Shown: positions 39,846 through 50,640 of the stretch, piece by piece | Layout: every line of letters starts with the position of its first letter | Position numbering within the stretch: the stretch's first letter is position 1 | Source of the DNA: Rhynchopus sp. YZ270_cl-10 | Lineage: Eukaryota > Euglenozoa > Diplonemea > Diplonemida > Diplonemidae | Reading direction: 5' to 3' | Assembly (NCBI GenBank): GCA_964035575.1 | Contig: OZ037836.1 | Span: 1,364,001 to 1,428,000, forward strand | Length of the DNA stretch: 64,000 nt | The notes under the pieces: generated by a model | Databases searched by the model: none | Seen by the model: only the letters and a program-made list of their open reading frames with translations | Told to the model about the DNA's origin: nothing | Translations under genes and position numbers: made by a program

Positions 39846-39951
39846 CCACCTGATTTCGCCTCCCGAAAAGACGCCAAAAGGCAAACACCACCCATTATTC
39901 CCAGCCTTTACGTGCCAATACGCGCCTGTGCGAGGGGTAAACATCACGTGG
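39846..39951. mobile_element. 106-bp MITE, second copy, TACAA duplication
   Basis: The ends are CCACCTGATTTCGCC and, inverted, CCACGTGATGTTTACC. TACAA flanks both sides (39,841-39,845 and 39,952-39,956). The interior matches the 22,902 copy (ACGTGCCAATACGCGCCT). Confidence 0.7.
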
Positions 39952-40207
39952 TACAATCAGTGTAGTGTCACTAGATAGCATCAACTATGTCTTCTTCACA
40001 TCCTTAAAAGAGCATAAATATAAGGAGTACGTTATCACACTCCAGGAGCATGAGCAACCCAAAGGTCATATATGTCCACATGTTGAGTTAACGCGCATAT
40101 ACGACGCTGAATAATCAATAAAAGAGCCATTTTCACGCACCACAACAGAGAAAAATTGCGCAACGTCGCCTCTTTACTAAACATTGATACCCAGGGCACG
40201 AATGCCT

Positions 40208-43200
40208 GCTTTCCAGAGAAACGCCGCGTTTCGATCGAAAGCGTGGGTTTTCAGAGAAACGGCGCGTTTGGATCGAAAGCGTCGCTTTTCAGAGAAACAG
40301 CGCGTTTGGATCGAGAGTGTCGCTTTTCAGAGAAACAGCGCGTTTGGATCGAAAGCGTCGCTTTTCAGAGAAACAGCGCGTTTGGACCGAAAGCGTCGCT
40401 TTTCAGAGAAACAGCGCGTTTGGATCGAAAGAGTCACTTTTCAGAGAAACGGCGCTTTTGGATCTAACGCGTCGCTTTTCAGAGAAACAGCGCGTTTGGA
40501 TGGAAAGCGTCGCTTTTTAGAGAAACACCGCGTTTGGATCGAGAGCGTCGCTTTTCAGAGAAACAGCGCGTTTGGATCGAAAGCGTCGCTTTTCAGAGAA
40601 ACGGCGAGTTTGGATCGAAAGCGTCGCTTTTCAGAGAAACAGCGCGTTTGGATGGAAAGCGTCGCTTTTTAGAGAAACACCGCGTTTGGATCGAGAGCGT
40701 CGCTTTTCAGAGAAACAGCGCGTTTGGATCGAAAGCGTCGCTTTTCAGAGAAACAGCGCGTTTGGATCGAAAGCGTCGCTTTTCAGAGAAACAGCGCGTT
40801 TGGATCGAAAGCGTCGCTTTTTAGAGAAACACCGCGTTTGGATCGAAAGCGTCGCTTTTCAGAGAAACAGCGCGTTTGGATCGAAAGCGTCGCTTTTCAG
40901 AGAAACAGCGCGTTTGGATCGAGAGTGTCGCTTTTCAGAGAAACAGCGCGTTTGGATCGAGAGCGTCGCTTTTCAGAGAAACAGCGCGTTTGGATCGAGA
41001 GTGTCGCTTTTCAGAGAAACAGCGCGTTTGGATCGAAAGCGTCGCTTTTCAGAGAAACAGCGCGTTTGGATCGAGAGTGTCGCTTTTCAGAGAAACAGCG
41101 CGTTTGGATCGAGAGTGTCGCTTTTCAGAGAAACAGCGCGTTTGGATCGAAAGCGTTGCTTTTCAGAGAAACAGCGCGTTTGGATCGAACGCGTCGCTTT
41201 TCAGAGAAACGGCGCTTTTGGATCGAAAGCGTCGCTTTTTAGAGAAACAGCGCGTTTGGATCGAAAGCGTCGCTTTTCAGAGAAACAGCGCGTTTGGATC
41301 GAAAGCGTCGCTTTTCAGAGAAACAGCGCGTTTGGATCGAAAGCGTTGCTTTTCAGAGAAACAGCGCGTTTGGATCGAAAGCGTTGCTTTTCAGAGAAAC
41401 AGCGCGTTTGGATCGAAAGCGTTGCTTTTCAGAGAAACAGCGCGTTTGGATCGAAAGCGTCGCTTTTTAGAGAAACAGCGCGTTTGGATCGAGAGCGTCG
41501 CTTTTCAGAGAAACAGCGCGTTTGGATCGAAAGCGTCGCTTTTCAGAGAAACGGCGCGTTTGGATGTAAAGCGTCGCTTTTTAGAGAAACACGCGTTTGG
41601 ATCGAAAGCGTCGCTTTTTAGAGAAACAGCGCGTTTGGATCGAGAGCGTCGCTTTTCAGAGAAACAGCGCGTTTGGATCGAAAGCGTCGCTTTTCAGAGA
41701 AACGGCGCGTTTGGATCGAAAGCGTCGCTTTTCAGAGAAACAGCGCGTTTGGATCGAAAGCGTCGCTTTTCAGAGAAACAGCGCGTTTGGATCGAAAGCG
41801 TCGCTTTTCAGAGAAACAGCGCGTTTGGATGGAAAGCGTCGCTTTTCAGAGAAACAGCGCGTTTGGATCGAAAGCGTTGCTTTTCAGAGAAACAGCGCGT
41901 TTGGATCGAAAGCGTCGCTTTTCAGAGAAACGGCGCGTTTGGATCGAAAGCGTTGCTTTTCAGAGAAACAGCGCGTTTGGATCGAAAGCGTTGCTTTTCA
42001 GAGAAACAGCGCGTTTGGATCGAAAGCGTCGCTTTTCAGAGAAACAGCGCGTTTGGATCGAAAGCGTTGCTTTTCAGAGAAACAGCGCGTTTGGATCGAA
42101 AGCGTCGCTTTTCAGAGAAACGGCGCGTTTGGATCGAAAGCGTCGCTTTTCAGAGAAACGGCGCGTTTGGATCGAAAGCGTCGCTTTTCAGAGAAACAGC
42201 GCGTTTGGATCGAAAGCGTCGCTTTTCAGAGAAACGGCGCTTTTGTTTCCCTAGGGAGGGTCAAAAAGACCCTCCCTAGGGAAACAAAAGCGCCGCCTCC
42301 CGCCAGCTACTTTACACGCGCAAACAGCGCGTTTGGATCGGGAGCGTCGCTTTTTAGAGAAACAGCGCGTTTGGATCGAAAGCGTCGCTTTTCAGAGAAA
42401 CAGCGCGTTTGGATCGAAAGCGTTGCTTTTCAGAGAAACAGCGCGTTTGGATCGAAAGCGTCGCTTTTCAGAGAAATAGCGCGTTTGGATCGAACGCGTC
42501 GCTTTTCAGAGAAACAGCGCGTTTGGATCGAAAGCGTCGCTTTTCAGAGAAACAGCGCGTTTGGATCGAGAGCGTCGCTTTTTAGAGAAACAGCGCGTTT
42601 GGCTCGAGAGCGTCGCTTTTCAGAGAAACAGCGCGTTTGGCTCGAGAGCGTCGCTTTTTAGAGAAACAGCGCGTTTGGATCGAGAGCGTCGCTTTTTAGA
42701 GAAACAGCGCGTTTGGATCGAGAGCGTTGCTTTTTAGAGAAACAGCGCGTTTGGATCGAAAGCGTCGCTTTTCAGAGAAACAGCGCGTTTGGATGGAAAG
42801 CGTCGCTTTTCAGAGAAACAGCGCGTTTGGATCGAAAGCGTCGCTTTTCAGAGAAACAGCGCGTTTGGATGGAAAGCGTCGCTTTTCAGAGAAACAGCGC
42901 GTTTGGATGGAAAGCGTCGCTTTTCAGAGAAACAGCGCGTTTGGATGGAAAGCGTCGCTTTTCAGAGAAACAGCGCGTTTGGATGGAAAGCGTCGCTTTT
43001 CAGAGAAACAGCGCGTTTGGATCGAGAGCGTCGCTTTTCAGAGAAACAGCGCGTTTGGATCGAAAGCGTCGCTTTTCAGAGAAACAGCGCGTTTGGATGG
43101 AAAGCGTCGCTTTTCAGAGAAACAGCGCGTTTGGATCGAGAGCGTCGCTTTTCAGAGAAACAGCGCGTTTGGATCGAAAGCGTCGCTTTTCAGAGAAACA

Positions 43201-46200
43201 GCGCGTTTGGATCGAAAGCGTTGCTTTTCAGAGAAACAGCGCGTTTGGATCGAAAGCGTTGCTTTTCAGAGAAACAGCGCGTTTGGATCGAAAGCGTTGC
43301 TTTTCAGAGAAACAGCGCGTTTGGATCGAAAGCGTCGCTTTTCAGAGAAACAGCGCGTTTGGATGGAAAGCGTCGCTTTTCAGAGAAACAGCGCGTTTGG
43401 ATCGAGAGCGTCGCTTTTCAGAGAAACAGCGCGATTGGATGGAAAGCGTCGCTTTTCAGAGAAACAGCGCGTTTGGCTCGAGAGCGTCGCTTTTCAGAGA
43501 AACAGCGCGTTTGGATCGAAAGCGTCGCTTTTCAGAGAAACAGCGCGATTGGATGGAAAGCGTCGCTTTTCAGAGAAACAGCGCGTTTGGCTCGAGAGCG
43601 TCGCTTTTCAGAGAAACAGCGCGTTTGGATCGAGAGCGTCGCTTTTTAGAGAAACAGCGCGTTTGGATCGAGAGCGTTGCTTTTTAGAGAAACAGCGCGT
43701 TTGGATCGAAAGCGTTGCTTTTCAGAGAAACAGCGCGTTTGGATCGAAAGCCTTGCTTTTCATAGAAACAGCGCGTTTGGATCGAAAGCGTTGCTTTTCA
43801 GAGAAACAGCGCGTTTGGATCGAAAGCGTCGCTTTTCAGAGAAACGACGCGTTTGGATGGAAAGCGTCGCTTTTTAGAGAAACAGCGCGTTTGGATGGAA
43901 CGCGTCGCTTTTCAGAGAAACGGCGAGTTTGGATGGAAAGCGTCGCTTTTTAGAGAAACACCGCGTTTGGATCGAAAGCGTCGCTTTTTAGAGAAACAGC
44001 GCGTTTGGATCGAGAGCGTCGCTTTTCAGAGAAACAGCGCGTTTGGATCGAAAGCGTTGCTTTTCAGAGAAACAGCGCGTTTGGATCGAAAGCGTCGCTT
44101 TTCAGAGAAACGGCGCTTTTGGATCGAAAGCGTCGCTTTTTAGAGAAACAGCGCGTTTGGATCGAAAGCGTCGCTTTTCAGAGAAACAGCGCGTTTGGAT
44201 CGAAAGCGTTGCTTTTCAGAGAAACAGCGCGTTTGGATCGAAAGCGTCGCTTTTCAGAGAAACGGCGAGTTTGGATGGAAAGCGTCGCTTTTTAGAGAAA
44301 CACCGCGTTTGGATCGAAAGCGTCGCTTTTTAGAGAAACAGCGCGTTTGGATCGAGAGCGTCGCTTTTCAGAGAAACAGCGCGTTTGGATCGAAAGCGTT
44401 GCTTTTCAGAGAAACAGCGCGTTTGGATCGAAAGCGTCGCTTTTCAGAGAAACGGCGCTTTTGGATCGAAAGCGTCGCTTTTTAGAGAAACAGCGCGTTT
44501 GGATCGAAAGCGTCGCTTTTCAGAGAAACAGCGCGTTTGGATCGAAAGCGTTGCTTTTCAGAGAAACAGCGCGTTTGGATCGAAAGCGTCGCTTTTCAGA
44601 GAAACAGCGCGTTTGGATCGAAAGCGTCGCTTTTCACAGAAACAGCGCGTTTGGATCGAAAGCGTTGCTTTTCAGAGAAACAGCGCGTTTGGATCGAAAG
44701 CGTCGCTTTTCAGAGAAATAGCGCGTTTGGATCGAACGCGTCGCTTTTCAGAGAAACAGCGCGTTTGGATCGAAAGCGTCGCTTTTCAGAGAAACAGCGC
44801 GTTTGGATCGAGAGCGTCGCTTTTTAGAGAAACAGCGCGTTTGGCTCGAGAGCGTCGCTTTTCAGAGAAACAGCGCGTTTGGCTCGAGAGCGTCGCTTTT
44901 TAGAGAAACAGCGCGTTTGGATCGAGAGCGTCGCTTTTTAGAGAAACAGCGCGTTTGGATCGAGAGCGTTGCTTTTTAGAGAAACAGCGCGTTTGGATCG
45001 AAAGCGTCGCTTTTCAGAGAAACAGCGCGTTTGGATCGAAAGCGTCGCTTTTCAGAGAAACAGCGCGTTTGGATCGAAAGCGTCGCTTTTCAGAGAAACA
45101 GCGCGTTTGGATGGAAAGCGTCGCTTTTCAGAGAAACAGCGCGTTTGGATGGAAAGCGTCGCTTTTCAGAGAAACAGCGCGTTTGGATGGAAAGCGTCGC
45201 TTTTCAGAGAAACAGCGCGTTTGGATCGAAAGCGTCGCTTTTCAGAGAAACAGCGCGTTTGGATCGAAAGCGTCGCTTTTCAGAGAAACAGCGCGTTTGG
45301 ATGGAAAGCGTCGCTTTTCAGAGAAACAGCGCGTTTGGATGGAAAGCGTCGCTTTTCAGAGAAACAGCGCGTTTGGATGGAAAGCGTCGCTTTTCAGAGA
45401 AACAGCGCGTTTGGATCGAGAGCGTCGCTTTTCAGAGAAACAGCGCGTTTGGATCGAAAGCGTCGCTTTTCAGAGAAACAGCGCGTTTGGATCGAAAGCG
45501 TTGCTTTTCAGAGAAACAGCGCGTTTGGATCGAAAGCGTCGCTTTTCAGAGAAACGGCGCTTTTGGATCGAAAGCGTTGCTTTTCAGAGAAACAGCGCGT
45601 TTGGATCGAAAGCGTTGCTTTTCAGAGAAACAGCGCGTTTGGATCGAAAGCGTTGCTTTTCAGAGAAACAGCGCGTTTGGATCGAAAGCGTCGCTTTTCA
45701 GAGAAACGGCGCTTTTGGATCGAAAGCGTTGCTTTTCAGAGAAACAGCGCGTTTGGATCGAAAGCGTCGCTTTTCAGAGAAACGGCGCTTTTGGATCGAA
45801 AGCGTTGCTTTTCAGAGAAACAGCGCGTTTGGATCGAAAGCGTTGCTTTTCAGAGAAACAGCGCGTTTGGATCGAGAGCGTTGCTTTTTAGAGAAACAGC
45901 GCGTTTGGCTCGAGAGCGTCGCTTTTCAGAGAAACAGCGCGTTTGGATCGAAAGCGTCGCTTTTCAGAGAAACAGCGCGTTTGGATCGAACGCGTCGCTT
46001 TTCAGAGAAACAGCGCGTTTGGATCGAACGCGTCGCTTTTCAGAGAAACAGCGCGTTTGGATCGAAAGAGTTGCTTTTCAGAGAAACAGCGCGTTTGGAT
46101 CGAAAGCGTCGCTTTTCAGAGAAACAGCGCGTTTGGATCGAGAGCGTCGCTTTTTAGAGAAACAGCGCGTTTGGCTCGAGAGCGTCGCTTTTCAGAGAAA

Positions 46201-49200
46201 CAGCGCGTTTGGCTCGAGAGCGTCGCTTTTTAGAGAAACAGCGCGTTTGGATCGAGAGCGTTGCTTTTTAGAGAAACAGCGCGTTTGGCTCGAGAGCGTC
46301 GCTTTTCAGAGAAACAGCGCGTTTGGATCGAGAGCGTCGCTTTTTAGAGAAACAGCGCGTTTGGATCGAGAGCGTCGCTTTTCAGAGAAACAGCGCGTTT
46401 GGATCGAGAGCGTCGCTTTTTAGAGAAACAGCGCGTTTGGCTCGAGAGCGTCGCTTTTCAGAGAAACAGCGCGTTTGGCTCGAGAGCGTCGCTTTTCAGA
46501 GAAACAGCGCGTTTGGCTCGAGAGCGTCGCTTTTTAGAGAAACAGCGCGTTTGGATCGAGAGCGTTGCTTTTTAGAGAAACAGCGCGTTTGGCTCGAGAG
46601 CGTCGCTTTTCAGAGAAACAGCGCGTTTGGCTCGAGAGCGTCGCTTTTTAGAGAAACAGCGCGTTTGGATCGAGAGCGTTGCTTTTCAGAGAAACAGCGC
46701 GTTTTGCTCGAAAGCGTCGCTTTTTAGAGAAACAGCGCGTTTGGCTCGAGAGCGTCGCTTTTTAGAGAAACAGCGCGTTTGGATCGAAAGCGTTGCTTTT
46801 CAGAGAAACGGCGCGTTTGGATCGAGAGCGTCGCTTTTCAGAGAAACAGCGCGTTTGGATCGAACGCGTCGCTTTTCAGAGAAACAGCGCGTTTGGATGG
46901 AAAGCGTCGCTTTTCAGAGAAACAGCGCGTTTGGATCGAAAGCGTCGCTTTTCAGAGAAACAGCGCGTTTGGATCGAACGCGTCGCTTTTCAGAGAAACA
47001 GCGCGTTTGGATCGAACGCGTCGCTTTTCAGAGAAACAGCGCGTTTGGATCGAAAGCGTCGCTTTTCAGAGAAACAGCGCGTTTGGATCGAACGCGTCGC
47101 TTTTCAGAGAAACAGCACGTTTGGATCGAACGCGTCGCTTTTCAGAGAAACAGCGCGTTTGGATGGAAAGCGTCGCTTTTCAGAGAAACAGCGCGTTTGG
47201 ATCGAACGCGTCGCTTTTCAGAGAAACAGCGCGTTTGGATCGAAAGCGTCGCTTTTCAGAGAAACAGCGCGTTTGGATCGAACGCGTCGCTTTTCAGAGA
47301 AACAGCGCTTTTGGATCGAAAGCGTCGCTTTTCAGAGAAACAGCGCGTTTGGATCGAAAGCGTCGCTTTTTAGAGAAACAGCACGTTTGGATCGAACGCG
47401 TCGCTTTTCAGAGAAACAGCGCGTTTGGATCGAAAGCGTCGCTTTTTAGAGAAACAGCACGTTTGGATCGAACGCGTCGCTTTTTAGAGAAACAGCGCGT
47501 TTGGATAGAACGCGTCGCTTTTTAGAGAAACAGCGCGTTTGGATAGAAAGCGTCGCTTTTCAGAGAAACAGCGCGTTTGGATCGAAAGCGTCGCTTTTTA
47601 GAGAAACAGCGCGTTTGGATAGAACGCGTCGCTTTTTAGAGAAACAGCGCGTTTGGATCGAGAGCGCCGCTTTTCAGAGAAACAGCGCGTTTGGATCGAA
47701 AGCGTCGCTTTTCAGAGAAACAGCGCGTTTGGATCGAACGCGTCGCTTTTCAGAGAAACAGCGCGTTTGGATCGAAAGCGTCGCTTTTCAGAGAAACAGC
47801 GCGTTTGGATCGAAAGCGTCGCTTTTCAGAGAAACAGCGCGTTTGGATCGAACGCGTCGCTTTTCAGAGAAACAGCGCGTTTGGATCGAGAGCGTCGCTT
47901 TTCAGAGAAACAGCGCGTTTGGATCGAAAGCGTCGCTTTTCAGAGAAACAGCGCGTTTGGATCGAACGCGTCGCTTTTCAGAGAAACAGCGCGTTTGGAT
48001 CGAGAGCGTCGCTTTTCAGAGAAACAGCACGTTTGGATCGAACGCGTCGTTTTTCAGAGAAACAGCGCGTTTGGATCGAGAGCGTCGCTTTTCAGAGAAA
48101 CAGCGCGTTTGGATCGAAAGCGTCGCTTTTCAGAGAAACAGCGCGTTTGGATCGAAAGCGTCGCTTTTCAGAGAAACAGCACGTTTGGATCGAACGCGTC
48201 GCTTTTCAGAGAAACAGCACGTTTGGATCGAACGCGTCGCTTTTCAGAGAAACAGCGCGTTTGGATCGAGAGCGTCGCTTTTCAGAGAAACAGCGCGTTT
48301 GGATCGAAAGCGTCGCTTTTCAGAGAAACAGCGCGTTTGGATCGAGAGCGTCGCTTTTCAGAGAAACAGCGCGTTTGGATAGAGAGCGTCGCTTTTCAGA
48401 GAAACAGCGCGTTTGGATCGAAAGCGTCGCTTTTCAGAGAAACAGCGCGTTTGGATGGAAAGCGTCGCTTTTTAGAGAAACAGCGCGTTTGGATCGAGAG
48501 CGTCGCTTTTCAGAGAAACAGCGCTTTTGGATCGAAAGCGTCCCTTTTCAGAGAAACAGCGCGTTTGGATCGAAAGCGTTGCTTTTCAGAGAAACAGCGC
48601 GTTTGGATGGAAAGCGTCGCTTTTTAGAGAAACAGCGCGTTTGGATCGAAAGCGTTGCTTTTCAGAGAAACAGCGCGTTTGGATGGAAAGCGTCGCTTTT
48701 TAGAGAAACAGCGCGTTTGGATCGAAAGCGTTGCTTTTCAGAGAAACAGCGCTTTTGGATCGAAAGCGTCGCTTTTCAGAGAAACAGCGCGTTTGGATGG
48801 AAAGCGTCGCTTTTTAGAGAAACAGCGCTTTTGGATCGAAAGCGTCGCTTTTCAGAGAAACAGCGCGTTTGGATCGAAAGCGTTGCTTTTCAGAGAAACA
48901 GCGCTTTTGGATCGAAAGCGTTGCTTTTCAGAGAAACAGCGCGTTTGGATCGAAAGCGTCGCTTTTCAGAGAAACAGCGCGTTTGGATCGAAAGCGTTGC
49001 TTTTCAGAGAAACAGCGCGTTTGGATCGAAAGCGTTGCTTTTCAGAGAAACAGCGCGTTTGGATCGAAAGCGTTGCTTTTCAGAGAAACAGCGCGTTTGG
49101 ATCGAAAGCGTCGCTTTTCAGAGAAACAGCGCGTTTGGATCGAAAGCGTCGCTTTTTAGAGAAACAGCGCGTTTGGATCGAAAGCGTCGCTTTTCAGAGA

Positions 49201-49957
49201 AACAGCGCGTTTGGATCGAAAGCGTTGCTTTTCAGAGAAACAGCGCGTTTGGATCGAAAGCGTTGCTTTTCAGAGAAACAGCGCGTTTGGATCGAAAGCG
49301 TCGCTTTTCAGAGAAACAGCGCGTTTGGATGGAACGCGTCGCTTTTCAGAGAAAGAGCGCGTTTGGATCGAAAGCGTCGCTTTTCAGAGAAACGGCGAGT
49401 TTGGATGGAAAGCGTCGCTTTTTAGAGAAACACCGCGTTTGGATCGAAAGCGTCGCTTTTTAGAGAAACAGCGCGTTTGGATCGAGAGCGTCGCTTTTCA
49501 GAGAAACAGCGCGTTTGGATCGAAAGCGTCGCTTTTCAGAGAAACGGCGCGTTTGGATGTAAAGCGTCGCTTTTTAGAGAAACACGCGTTTGGATCGAAA
49601 GCGTCGCTTTTTAGAGAAACAGCGCGTTTGGATCGAGAGCGTCGCTTTTCAGAGAAACAGCGCGTTTGGATCGAAAGCGTCGCTTTTTAGAGAAACACCG
49701 CGTTTGGATCGAAAGCGTCGCTTTTCAGAGAAACAGCGCGTTTGGATCGAAAGCGTCGCTTTTTAGAGAAACACCGCGTTTGGATCGAAAGCGTCGCTTT
49801 TCAGAGAAACAGCGCGTTTGGATCGAAAGCGTTGCTTTTCAGAGAAACGGCGCGTTTGGATCGAAAGCGTCGCTTTTCAGAGAAACAGGGCGTTTGGATC
49901 GAGAGCGTCGCTTTTCAGAGATGAGTCGTGTTTGGATTGATAGTGTGGCTTTTGCCA
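40208..49957 (+). repeat. 38-bp satellite array, about 255 copies
   Basis: The unit is GCGCGTTTGGATCGAAAGCG followed by TCGCTTTTCAGAGAAACA. Common variants change GATCGAAAG to GATGGAAAG, GATCGAGAG or GATCGAACG, GCGTCGC to GCGTTGC, and TTTTCAG to TTTTTAG. Each unit contains the near-palindrome AAAGCGTCGCTTT. Because 38 is not a multiple of three and the unit has no plus-strand stop, all three plus frames stay open for hundreds of codons; stops come only from the TTTTTAG variant. Mixed blocks of variants recur in the same order (for example near 40.6, 43.9, 44.3 and 49.4 kb), so the array grows by exchange of multi-unit blocks. The last unit (49,920-49,957) is divergent. Confidence 0.95.
42235..42295. 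repeat. Perfect 28-bp inverted repeat interrupting the satellite
   Basis: Arms of 28 bases, with inner part TTTCCCTAGGGAGGGTC and its complement, surround AAAAA at 42,263-42,267. The outer end of the left arm is the satellite word CGGCGCTTTT. A ~30-base unique stretch (CCTCCCGCCAGCTACTTTAC) follows before the satellite resumes near 42,325. Confidence 0.9.
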
Positions 49958-50640
49958 GAATTGTGGAGAATGGTACCGGGGGACTGAGTGTTTGTTGTTT
50001 TTGCAGCAGTAAAGTACCCGTGTTTGGATTCGTAGGTGGCTTGGGCTCTGATTTGATTTGTTATTGTCATGGACAAAGTTTATGTTCGTGTGCGATGTGA
50101 GAGTATTTGTTTTAATTTCCGTTTCATTAATAATTGTTTATTTGGGTTTTGTTCGATTACTGGGACTGTTGACGTAGGTGGCGTGTTTGGTGTACTACCC
50201 TATCAATTTTCGTTTTGCCAGGAGCCTATGGTTTGTTGGCTTTGTTGTGCAGTTGTGCGGGAGTGTGAGAAATGTTTGTACACTCAGTAATTTCACCAAC
50301 GTATCGCTTCGACACTTCACGGGAGACCGCAGTAATGATACATGTACAGTATGGAACTACGAAGACTCACCGGATGTGGACACTGGAGGGACTACTCAGT
50401 ATTTGTTCTGCTGATTCAAGAGTAGTTTGTCGTGACCGATACAGTGCGCGACTCCTTTTGATACTATCCCAACAGCCCCAACACGACATTGTGCCTGAAA
50501 TTCTAGGGTTTATTGTCTCTTTTATCAAAACACACCCCCACCCGGCACCACCCCTCCCTGCACCACCCCACCTCCTCCTCACCCCCCTCCGCATGTCTGC
50601 ACCGTCACTCCCACACACCCCTATAGGGTAAGAGAACACG
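49958..50640. other. Region between satellite and 678-residue gene
   Basis: AT-rich at first and then very C-rich on the plus strand. No gene is supported. The last 100 bases form the purine-poor leader of the downstream gene. Confidence 0.4.
50535..50610 (+). promoter_or_regulatory. CCACC-rich leader of the 678-residue gene
   Basis: The stretch ACCCCTCCCTGCACCACCCC and its surroundings are almost free of purines other than A and lie 40-100 bases before the ATG. Position and composition match the leaders of the minus-strand genes. Confidence 0.35.

Noticed and set aside
40572-49463. Long plus-strand frames in the satellite (up to ~590 codons) as protein genes
   Set aside because: All three frames are open because the 38-bp unit has no plus-strand stop. 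The frames overlap each other fully and change with single variants, so no one frame is favoured.
40208-49957. CRISPR-like appearance of the 38-bp array
   Set aside because: Units are directly adjacent without unique spacers and the context is eukaryotic, so this is a satellite.
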